NCBI GenBank assembly: GCA_015065965.1
Contig: SVPH01000013.1
Span: 1-64,000 of the forward strand
Source of the DNA: Oscillospiraceae bacterium
GTDB lineage: Bacteria > Bacillota > Clostridia > Oscillospirales > Acutalibacteraceae
Reading direction: 5' to 3'
DNA: 64,000 nucleotides
Part shown: piece after piece, positions 39,551 to 47,979 of the stretch
Numbering within the stretch: position 1 is the first letter of the stretch
Layout of the letters: each line of letters starts with the position of its first letter
Program-made: the position numbers and the translations under genes
The notes under the pieces: generated by a model
Databases searched by the model: none
What the model was told of the DNA's origin: nothing
Seen by the model: the letters and a program-made list of their open reading frames with translations, nothing else

Positions 39551-39583
39551 ACAATGCCGAATGTGTGCAGCATTCGGCATTGT
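39551..39583. terminator. Hairpin acaatgccgaatg-tgtgcag-cattcggcattgt
   Basis: 13-bp perfect stem downstream of the M18 gene on the minus strand. Confidence 0.7.
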
Positions 39584-39766
39584 TGGGGAAAGAGAAAATA
39601 AAAATGAAAAAAGAAGTTGTCTGAATAATAAGACAAAATTTTGTCTATTTGTATAATATTGCATGATTTCTCCATTTGTGTTGTAGAAATATGAACAAAC
39701 TGTAAACAAATATACAAATTCAGACGATTTTGTATGCTGCACATATTAAATTTTTATTTTAAGTTA

Positions 39767-41176
39767 TTACTGTTCAAGGAATGCTTTGAAACCTTTGTAT
39801 GCCATATAAACATCAAGTTTTGAAACAACCTCAAAAGGAGCATGCATTGAGAGAACGGGAACGCCTACATCAACAACCTCAACGCCGAGATTGGCAACAT
39901 ATTTTGCAACCGTTCCGCCGCCGCCTTCATCAACCTTGCCGAGTTCGCCGGTCTGCCATGCAACGCATTTGCTGTCAAAAATTGTTCTGATTTTTGACAT
40001 GAATTCTGCGTGTGCATCGTTTGTGCTGCTCTTGCCTCTTGAGCCTGTGTATTTTGTAACTACAATGCCTTTGTTTATGAAAGCGGCATTGTTTTTATCG
40101 TGAACCGAAGGATAAGTCGGGTCAAAGCCTGCGTTTACATCGGCTGAAAGGCATTCCGATGCTCTGAGAACATCTCTGCCGCAAAGACCCTGAGTTTTTG
40201 CGATATCGGAAATAAAATGCTTAAGATATGCGGAGTTAAGTCCTGTGTTTCCGTCTGAACCTGTTTCTTCCTTATCGGTGATAACGGTAACGGTTGTGTA
40301 TTTGGGTGCTTTAACCTCAAATGCCGCGATAACCGACGGATAAGCGCAAACTCTGTCGTCATGGCCGTATGAGCCGATCATGCTGCGGTCAAAGCCGATA
40401 TCCGCCGCTTTGAATGCAGGCACCATTTCAAGTTCTGCCGAAAGAAAATCCGCTTCAACAATGCCGTATTTCTCGTTGAGAAGTTTCATGATGTTGAGTT
40501 TAACCATTTCACTGCCCTTATCTTTACCGAAAGGACGGCTGCCGACAAGGATATTGAGGTTTTCGCCGAGAATTGCATCTTCAAGCGGCTTTGCTGCTTG
40601 TTTTTTATCAAGGTGAGGAAGAAGATCGGTTACTACAAACTGAGGATCACCCTCATCTTCACCCAGGCGGACTGTTACGCAACTGCCGTCACGGCGGTAA
40701 ACAACACCGTGAAGTGAAAGGGGAATTGCTGTCCACTGATATTTCTTGATTCCGCCATAGTAATGAGTTTTGAAAAGAGCAAGTTCGGTGTCCTCATAGA
40801 GCGGATTGGGTTTAAGGTCAAGGCGCGGTGAATCAATGTGCGATGCAACGATTTTTGCGCCTTTTTCGAGGCTTTCAGTGCCGAAAGTGCAGAGAATGAG
40901 CGCTTTTGAACGGTTAAGGTAATAAACCTTATCACCTGCTTTGTAGGTTGCTTTTGCATCAAAGGGAACATAACCCTCTTTTTCCGCAAGGTCGGTTACA
41001 TAAGCGGCTGCTTCTCTTTCTGTTTTGCACATATCGAGGAATTTCTTGTAACCCTCACAGAATTCATCTGCTTTGGCAATTTCATCATCGCTGCAGGTAT
41101 ATGATGCGTGGTCGGGAGAATAAAAAAGTTCTTCCTTAAGAATTTCTGCCTGTGTTTTTTCTGACATTGTATTCAT
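39767..41176 (-). CDS. M18-family aminopeptidase
   Basis: KIVASHIDSPRLDLKPNPLYEDTELALFKTHYYGGIKKYQW; SYGHDDRVCAYPS; DKEETGSDGNTG; STNDAHAEF. Confidence 0.93.
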   Translation of the reverse strand: MNTMSEKTQAEILKEELFYSPDHASYTCSDDEIAKADEFCEGYKKFLDMCKTEREAAAYVTDLAEKEGYVPFDAKATYKAGDKVYYLNRSKALILCTFGTESLEKGAKIVASHIDSPRLDLKPNPLYEDTELALFKTHYYGGIKKYQWTAIPLSLHGVVYRRDGSCVTVRLGEDEGDPQFVVTDLLPHLDKKQAAKPLEDAILGENLNILVGSRPFGKDKGSEMVKLNIMKLLNEKYGIVEADFLSAELEMVPAFKAADIGFDRSMIGSYGHDDRVCAYPSVIAAFEVKAPKYTTVTVITDKEETGSDGNTGLNSAYLKHFISDIAKTQGLCGRDVLRASECLSADVNAGFDPTYPSVHDKNNAAFINKGIVVTKYTGSRGKSSTNDAHAEFMSKIRTIFDSKCVAWQTGELGKVDEGGGGTVAKYVANLGVEVVDVGVPVLSMHAPFEVVSKLDVYMAYKGFKAFLEQ

Positions 41177-41766
41177 CCTTCCTTATAGAGGTTTGTATAT
41201 ATATTTATTGCTTTATTAACCTTGTTTACATAGTGTGCCGTTTCGGCAACAGGGATATTGTTGAGAGTTTTGCCGTCGGGCGAAATATTGCTGTCCTCAA
41301 GCCATTCGTTAACCCGTCCCCTGCCTGCATGATAGGCAGCAAGAGCGGTGTCTGTGTTTTCAAATTCATCCATCAGATAACCGAGAAAGAATGCGCCGTA
41401 TTTTATTGAAGTTTCAGGGTCAAATAAGGATAAATCCTCACTTTCTTCACCGAGTTTTGTTTTAAGCCAGTCAAAAGTTTCGGGCGTTATCTGGGTCAGA
41501 CCGGCTGCATCGGCATCCGAAACAGCATCCGGATTAAAAGAACTTTCGGTTTTAATGACCGCATAGAGCAGTTCTTTTTCAATGCCGTATTCCTTACTGT
41601 ATTTTTCAACATATTCTGAATATTTTACGGGATAGAGCACTTTCATAATGCTTTTACCCGATACACAGAAAGCAGCAAACAAAACCGCCGCTGAAACAAC
41701 AAATATTAAGATTGTTTTTATTCTGCCTTTAGGTGTCATATTTTCTCCCGAATTAAAAATCTGCAA
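41173..41766 (-). CDS. Lytic transglycosylase (SLT domain)
   Basis: EYGIEKELLYAVIKTESSFNPDAVSDADAAGLTQITPETFDWL…ALAAYHAGRGRVNEWL. Confidence 0.9.
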   Translation of the reverse strand: MQIFNSGENMTPKGRIKTILIFVVSAAVLFAAFCVSGKSIMKVLYPVKYSEYVEKYSKEYGIEKELLYAVIKTESSFNPDAVSDADAAGLTQITPETFDWLKTKLGEESEDLSLFDPETSIKYGAFFLGYLMDEFENTDTALAAYHAGRGRVNEWLEDSNISPDGKTLNNIPVAETAHYVNKVNKAINIYTNLYKEG

Positions 41767-43348
41767 GTTGTCCGTTTAAATCCAAACCGTTGTTATCTAT
41801 AATTATATCCGCTTTTTCTGTGTAGTATTCCGCAGGCGGCTGAGCACCCATGCGAAGAAGTGCATCTTTTTCTGATAATGAATCACGGTTCATGATTCTT
41901 TCAAGGCGCAGTTTTTCATCGGCAATAACGCTGATATTTTTTTCGCATATCGCAACAAGAGGACTGTCAAATAGCAGAGCAGCATCAATAACTGCTGCCT
42001 TTGCGCCGCATTTTTCGGCAGTATGTATTTCCTCAACGGCAAGCCTTGTGATTTCGGGATGCGTGATTGCGCTGAGAGCGGCGGTGCCATCTTTGGATGC
42101 AAAAGCACGCCTTGCAAGTTCACGGCGGTCAAGAATGCCGTCATTTATAATATCAACGCCGAAACGCTTTGTCAGCAATGCAATAACTTCGGGATTTTCA
42201 ACTGCTTTGCGGGCAAGAATATCGGTGTCAACAATGTGATATCCCTTATTTTTGAGGATATCGGCAACCGTTGTTTTGCCTGAGCCTGTCTGACCCGTAA
42301 GACCGATAACCGGTATGCTGAATTCAAGGTCAATAACTCTGAATGCCGCTGAGCGGAGCAGTCTGTTATACACCGCAAGCCCTACACCGCTTGAAAGCGG
42401 ACAGCGCACAAACGCACTTTCGCAGCCCATTGCATCAACTTCACGCAAGGCGTCAAAAATATGATGTGCCTGCGAAATATCGTCATTTTCTTTGCCGTAC
42501 TCAATATATTTTTCAAAATTTTTGCCTTCGCCCTCAAAGCATACGGCACAAACCGTGCCTTTTTGAGCAAGGACAAATTTTTTGTAGTTTTCAAAACTGC
42601 CTTTTACAATTGTAACCTGAGCAGAAGGAGCATAGTGCTTATACTTCATGCCGGGTGATTCTGCCTTTTCGCCTTCACGCAGTTTTTCAAAAACCGCAGG
42701 CGAAATCTGAATGGAGCCGAGTACATCTTCAAGTTGCTCGGGTGTGATTCCGCCGGGTCTGAGCAGAGTAGGCGGAGTTGTAACAAGGGTAACAACCGTT
42801 GATTCAACGCCTACGGAGCATTCGCCGCCGTCAACAACGGCATCAATCTTTCCGTCAAGGTCCTCAATAACATGGGATGCCTTTGTAGGGCTGGGTTTAC
42901 CCGATGCGTTTGCGCTCGGAGCGGCAAGCGGCAGACCCGATGCCGAGATAATTTTTCTTGCACCATCGTGAGAGGGCATTCGGATTGCAACCGTTTCAAG
43001 CCCTGCGCTGACTTCGTCGGGGATAAGAGCGGATTTTTTCATTATAACCGTCAGCGGACCGGGCCAGTATTTTTCCGCAAGGGCATAAACTCTCGGGTCA
43101 ACGGATTCAACAAGCGGCTCAATTTCACTCAGCGAAGAAACATGAACAATCAGCGGATTATCCTGCGGTCTGCCCTTGGCAATGAATATTTTTTTGACCG
43201 CATCGCCGTCAAGCGCATTTGCCGCAAGGCCGTAGACCGTTTCAGTCGGTATGGCAACAAGACCTCCGTTTTTAAGAATTTCCGCAGCGGTCTTTATTGA
43301 ATTTGTATCCTGTTCTTTAAGATATAGTGTTTTCATGCTGTCACTCAT
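41753..43348 (-). CDS. Fused threonylcarbamoyl-AMP synthase (TsaC/Sua5) – dephospho-CoA kinase (CoaE)
   Basis: N-terminus GGLVAIPTETVYGLAANALD…KGRPQDNPLIVH…APSANASGKPSPT; C-terminus IPVIGLTGQTGSGKTTVADILKNKGYHIVDTDILARKAVE…LFDSPLVAICE, one uninterrupted frame. Confidence 0.93.
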   Translation of the reverse strand: MSDSMKTLYLKEQDTNSIKTAAEILKNGGLVAIPTETVYGLAANALDGDAVKKIFIAKGRPQDNPLIVHVSSLSEIEPLVESVDPRVYALAEKYWPGPLTVIMKKSALIPDEVSAGLETVAIRMPSHDGARKIISASGLPLAAPSANASGKPSPTKASHVIEDLDGKIDAVVDGGECSVGVESTVVTLVTTPPTLLRPGGITPEQLEDVLGSIQISPAVFEKLREGEKAESPGMKYKHYAPSAQVTIVKGSFENYKKFVLAQKGTVCAVCFEGEGKNFEKYIEYGKENDDISQAHHIFDALREVDAMGCESAFVRCPLSSGVGLAVYNRLLRSAAFRVIDLEFSIPVIGLTGQTGSGKTTVADILKNKGYHIVDTDILARKAVENPEVIALLTKRFGVDIINDGILDRRELARRAFASKDGTAALSAITHPEITRLAVEEIHTAEKCGAKAAVIDAALLFDSPLVAICEKNISVIADEKLRLERIMNRDSLSEKDALLRMGAQPPAEYYTEKADIIIDNNGLDLNGQLADF

Positions 43349-44408
43349 TTTTTAGTTTTTCCGCTGTATCGGCAGTCACCAAAGCGTCAATAATCTCATC
43401 AAGGTCGCCGTTGAGGATTGCCTCAATGCGGTAAAGGGTGAGATTTATTCTGTGGTCGCTTACTCTGCCCTGCGGATAGTTATATGTGCGTATTCTTTCG
43501 CTTCTGTCACCGGTGCCGACCTGTGCTTTGCGCTCGCCTGCTATTGCATCGTGCTGCTTTTCGCGCTCGGCTTCAAGGATTTTGGAGCGGAGAATTTTCA
43601 TTGCTTTGTCTTTGTTTTTATGCTGGCTGCGCTCATCCTGACATTCAACAACAGTGCCTGTAGGCAAGTGAGTGATGCGGATTGCGCTTTCGGTTTTGTT
43701 AACATGCTGACCGCCTGCGCCGCCTGAGCGGTAGGTGTCAATCTGCAAATCTGCAGGATTTATTTCAACATCAACCTCTTCCGCTTCGGGAAGAACGGCA
43801 ACGGTTACGGTTGAAGTATGGATTCTGCCCTGACTTTCGGTTTCAGGCACACGCTGAACTCTGTGAACGCCGCTTTCAAACTTGAAGCGTGAGTATGCGC
43901 CGTCACCGGAGATGCTGAAACTGATTTCCTTAAAACCGCCGAGTTCTGTGGGATTTGAGTTAAGAATTTCGGCTTTCCAGCCCTTTGTTTCGGCATACAT
44001 TGAATACATTCTGAAAAGCACGCCTGCAAAAAGAGAGGCTTCTTCGCCGCCTGCACCGCCGCGGATTTCAACGATAACGTTTTTATCGTCATTCGGGTCG
44101 CGTGGCAGCAGAAGAATTTTAAGTTCTTCCTGAAAAGTTTTAACATCCTCCCCTGCCTGCTCAAATTCCTCCTGCACCATTTCGCGGAAGTCTTTGTCAA
44201 GCCCGCCTGCATCGAGCATTTCCCTTGCTTCTGTGAGAGTTGCCTGAGCAGATTTGAGTTGACGGTATTTTTCAACAATCGGGGTTAAAACCTTAAGTTC
44301 CTGCATAAAATTTTTATACTGCACCATATCTGACACAACATCGGGGTCGCAGAGTTTTTTATTGATATCTTCAAAGCGTTCTTCAACTTTAATCAGTTTA
44401 TCAAGCAT
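43341..44408 (-). CDS. prfA: Peptide chain release factor 1
   Basis: VEIRGGAGGEEASLFAGVLFRMYSMYAE; DTYRSGGAGGQHVNKTESAIRITHLPTGTVVECQDERSQHKNKDKAMKIL. Confidence 0.98.
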   Translation of the reverse strand: MLDKLIKVEERFEDINKKLCDPDVVSDMVQYKNFMQELKVLTPIVEKYRQLKSAQATLTEAREMLDAGGLDKDFREMVQEEFEQAGEDVKTFQEELKILLLPRDPNDDKNVIVEIRGGAGGEEASLFAGVLFRMYSMYAETKGWKAEILNSNPTELGGFKEISFSISGDGAYSRFKFESGVHRVQRVPETESQGRIHTSTVTVAVLPEAEEVDVEINPADLQIDTYRSGGAGGQHVNKTESAIRITHLPTGTVVECQDERSQHKNKDKAMKILRSKILEAEREKQHDAIAGERKAQVGTGDRSERIRTYNYPQGRVSDHRINLTLYRIEAILNGDLDEIIDALVTADTAEKLKNE

Positions 44409-44411
44409 GGA

Positions 44412-44600
44412 TTACTCCTCTTCGTCACGGATGATTTTTTTGATGTTTTTTTCAACTTTAACTCTTTCGAGCATAACTTCTCTGCCGCACTGAAGGCATT
44501 TTATGCGGAAATCCGCACCGATGCGCAGAACAGCAAATTTATCGCAGCCGCAAGGATGCTTTTTTTTCATCAGCAGGGTATCGCCCAGTCTTACATCCAT
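44412..44600 (-). CDS. DUF951 family protein
   Basis: MDVRLGDTLLMKKKHPCGCDKFAVLRIGADFRIKCLQCGREVMLERVKVEKNIKKII. Confidence 0.9.
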   Translation of the reverse strand: MDVRLGDTLLMKKKHPCGCDKFAVLRIGADFRIKCLQCGREVMLERVKVEKNIKKIIRDEEE

Positions 44601-44756
44601 AAATATCTCTCCGTTAAAAATATATTTACATTATAATATAACATAAAAAATACGGAAAGTATATGCCGAGTGTAAAATTTTTTGGAATTTTATTGAAATT
44701 TAAGCCATATATTTGATTGACGATAATAAAGCCGAAAGGCGGAACGGTGGTCAGAA

Positions 44757-45677
44757 ATGAGAACATTCAAACCAGAAGGTCAGATTATAACAACTGAAGA
44801 AAACAAGAGATATCTTTCAAGTCCGTTTGCTTTGCGTGATGCCTTTTATGGCGAGGCAGTGCTTGAAGGAAGAGTTATCCGCTGCGACAGCGAGCATAAC
44901 CTGCATGTTGATTTGGGCAGTATGAGGGGAATTATACCCAGAACAGAGGGCGCAATAGGCATTGAAGAGGGAACGGTGAGGGATATTGCCCTTATTTCAA
45001 GGGTCAACAAACCCGTTGCTTTTATTATAAGCGGATTCCGCACGGAGAACGGCGAAAATGTTGCGATTCTCAGCCGCCGCAGGGTTCAGGCGGAATGCAT
45101 GAGAGATTATATTTCACGCCTTAAATCGGGTGATGTTATCCCTGCAACGGTTACACATATCGAGGGCTTCGGAGTATTCTGCGATATCGGCGCAGGCATA
45201 AGTGCGCTCATGCCGATAGACAGTATTTCCGTTTCAAGAATACCGCACCCGAGCGCAAGGTTTGCGGCAGGACAGAATATTTTTGCCGTTGTAAAAAGTA
45301 TTGACGAGAGCGGCAGAATTACGCTCAGCCACAAGGAACTGCTCGGTACATGGGAGGAAAACGCCGCAATGTTTTCAATCGGAGAAACCGTGCCGGGAAT
45401 AGTGCGTTCGGTTGAAAAATACGGAATTTTCGTTGAACTTTCACCGAACCTTGCAGGGCTTGCCGAATTCTCCGAAGGTGTTGAGGCAGGCAGCCATGCA
45501 GGGGTTTATATCAAAAGCATTATCCCCTCAAAAATGAAGATAAAACTGATAATTGTTGATTGCTTCGATGCCGATTACCCTGTTGCTGCGCCGAAATATT
45601 TCATAAACAGCGGCCACATTGATACATGGACCTATTCCCCTGCCGAAAGCCCGAAGATAATTGAATCGAGTTTTTGA
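44757..45677 (+). CDS. S1 RNA-binding domain protein (tandem S1-like repeats)
   Basis: GDVIPATVTHIEGFGVFCDIGAGISALMPIDSIS; GETVPGIVRSVEKYGIFVELSPNLAGLAEFSEG. Confidence 0.85.
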   Translation: MRTFKPEGQIITTEENKRYLSSPFALRDAFYGEAVLEGRVIRCDSEHNLHVDLGSMRGIIPRTEGAIGIEEGTVRDIALISRVNKPVAFIISGFRTENGENVAILSRRRVQAECMRDYISRLKSGDVIPATVTHIEGFGVFCDIGAGISALMPIDSISVSRIPHPSARFAAGQNIFAVVKSIDESGRITLSHKELLGTWEENAAMFSIGETVPGIVRSVEKYGIFVELSPNLAGLAEFSEGVEAGSHAGVYIKSIIPSKMKIKLIIVDCFDADYPVAAPKYFINSGHIDTWTYSPAESPKIIESSF

Positions 45678-45729
45678 AAAAAAACCGCCTGTGTATGTAC
45701 AAAGTACATCAAGGCGGTTTTCCTTAATT

Positions 45730-46818
45730 TTATTTAAGGCTGTTTATCATATTCAGGTGTTCGGTGTAGAGGTCTTCAACATCGGTATTAACCTTAAGAA
45801 GACCGCCCTGAAGCGACATATGGTCGCCCTGATAGGTGGGCATAATATTCCATGTACCCTTGGGTATATTGTTTTCGTCAAATGTTTTTGACGGTGCGCA
45901 GGACGGTGCGGCTGCCGAAATCGTGTTTACAAGGCCATCGTTCTCAAGCCAACTTTCGTCAACAACATATCCGCCTGATGTTGTGCCGGTGAGTTTACCC
46001 ATTTCATCTGCACTGCTGTGGAAGAGAATCTCCATTCTGTTTTTATCAGCAACATATGTTCCGTTTTCGGTCAGCGTTGTTGCGGTGCAGGGAATTGAAA
46101 AATAGTATGTTTGCCCATCGGTAACTATTGTTTTGTTAAGTTCAAGCGCATGGTCAATAAACATATCGTATGCGGCAGTATCCGTATTTTCCGGTGCGGA
46201 ATTTTCAAAACCGTAAGCGGTTGTGCCGTTGTGAGGAGCGGCAAGAGCAGTCAGCGAGTAAATCCAATCACTTTTACCGCCTGTAAAGAAAGGCGAGATA
46301 TCATTTTTATCCGTTGCCTCAACCTCTGCTGCGTTACCCTGTGCCATGAGTGAAGCAAAGACGCGGATTGTTGCTCCGCCGAAAGAGTGACCGAGAAGGT
46401 TTATTTTGTTTTCTGCATCCCATTTTTCAATAAGGGCATTACCCGTAAAGTCTTTGCCGAAACGTTCGTGGCCGCAACGCTCGCTGTGAGCCTTGCCGTA
46501 GTCAACAACCGTGCCTGTAAGTTGCGCATAAAGTTCACAGGCTCTGTCCCATGCGCTGTCGCTCGGTGCAACGGATGCTGCATAACATTCATAGCCCTTA
46601 TCGTTGAGTTTGCCGAGCAATTCGCCGCCGAACATTCCCCAGTAGGGCATGATTTTATACTGCGGATCGTATTTGCCCCAGCCCATCAGACCGTGAACAA
46701 AAACATAGGAATAATTTGTGTTCCACTGAGTTTTGTCAATTTCTTCTTCCTTGCAAGGGAAAAGGAGCGAAAGGATGCTCATTATTATTGCAAGTGGGAT
46801 TGAAACGATTTTTGCCAT
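45730..46818 (-). CDS. Secreted/membrane-anchored alpha/beta hydrolase (lipase-like)
   Basis: YVFVHGLMGWGKYDPQYKIMPYWGMFGGELLGKLNDKGYECYAASVAP; KINLLGHSFGGATIRVFASLM; LAAPHNGT. Confidence 0.85.
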   Translation of the reverse strand: MAKIVSIPLAIIMSILSLLFPCKEEEIDKTQWNTNYSYVFVHGLMGWGKYDPQYKIMPYWGMFGGELLGKLNDKGYECYAASVAPSDSAWDRACELYAQLTGTVVDYGKAHSERCGHERFGKDFTGNALIEKWDAENKINLLGHSFGGATIRVFASLMAQGNAAEVEATDKNDISPFFTGGKSDWIYSLTALAAPHNGTTAYGFENSAPENTDTAAYDMFIDHALELNKTIVTDGQTYYFSIPCTATTLTENGTYVADKNRMEILFHSSADEMGKLTGTTSGGYVVDESWLENDGLVNTISAAAPSCAPSKTFDENNIPKGTWNIMPTYQGDHMSLQGGLLKVNTDVEDLYTEHLNMINSLK

Positions 46819-47048
46819 AAAACTTCCTCCGATTTTTATTTTCTCTATATAACACAGCCGTCCTTTGATTGTTCAAAATAAGCGGCTGTTTATATCTCTT
46901 ACTTACCTTCATAATATGCAATTTTTGCCGTAAAGTCAACATAATCAGGAGATTTACATTATGTTACAAATTTTGCATTAACGCATCTTGAATATATTAT
47001 TTACAAGGCGTATAATCATTGTATAAAATTGATTAAAGGAGAACTAAT

Positions 47049-47858
47049 ATGTCTGCAGTAATTCCCCTGTCATTCTGGCTGCTTTTTGCCGCAGCAATGC
47101 TTATCAGTGCAATCGGTTTTTACAAGTATGTTTATTTCATTTCTCTCGGTTACGGTTTTTCAATCGCAGGTCTCGGAGCATTGATGCTGATTCTTTTCCG
47201 TGACGGTCTGAGTGTCGGCACCGTTATTGCATGCGTTCTTTTCATCGTTTACGGTATCCGTCTTGGCGGCTATCTTCTTGTGCGTGAACTTAAGAGTGCC
47301 GCTTACCGCGGAGCAATGAAAAAAGAAATCAAAGACGGTTCAACAATGAAATTCGGCGTAAAATGCGCAATATGGGTAACCTGTGCGGCACTTTATGTAA
47401 CCCAAGTGCTCCCCGTATTCTACCGTTTGCTTAACAAAGAAACCACAGACGGATGGTGCATTGTCGGTACGGTTATCATGGTATTCGGTATTATCTTTGA
47501 ATCTGTTGCCGATATGCAGAAGAACGCATCAAAGAAAAAGAATCCGAACCGTTTCTGCGACACGGGTCTTTACAAAATTGTTCGCTGCCCCAATTACCTT
47601 GGAGAAATGATTTTCTGGACAGGTGTACTTATCTCAGGCGCAAACGTGCTTGAAGGAGCAGGACAGTGGATTCTTGCTCTTATCGGTTATATCGGTATTA
47701 TTTTTGTTATGTTCAGCGGTGCACGCCGCCTTGAACTCAGGCAGAACAAAAATTACGGCGATGACCCCGAATATCAGGCATATGTAAAGAAAGTGCCCAT
47801 CATGGTGCCGTTTATTCCTCTTTACAGCGTTGCAAAATATAAATTTTTGGTAGCATAA
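47049..47858 (+). CDS. DUF1295/steroid 5-alpha-reductase-like membrane protein
   Basis: NRFCDTGLYKIVRCPNYLGEMIFWTGVLISG; multi-TM. Confidence 0.8.
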   Translation: MSAVIPLSFWLLFAAAMLISAIGFYKYVYFISLGYGFSIAGLGALMLILFRDGLSVGTVIACVLFIVYGIRLGGYLLVRELKSAAYRGAMKKEIKDGSTMKFGVKCAIWVTCAALYVTQVLPVFYRLLNKETTDGWCIVGTVIMVFGIIFESVADMQKNASKKKNPNRFCDTGLYKIVRCPNYLGEMIFWTGVLISGANVLEGAGQWILALIGYIGIIFVMFSGARRLELRQNKNYGDDPEYQAYVKKVPIMVPFIPLYSVAKYKFLVA

Positions 47859-47869
47859 ACAGAACAGAA

Positions 47870-47897
47870 AAAAGGACTACAGGAATGTAGTCCTTTT
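47870..47897. terminator. Intrinsic terminator
   Basis: aaaaggactaca-ggaa-tgtagtcctttt followed by T run. Confidence 0.85.
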
Positions 47898-47979
47898 TTT
47901 GATATAATTTATCTTCAGTGAAAAACCAACTGAAGATTGAGGTTTTGAATCAGGCTGACCGGTAAAGGGATTTTACATA

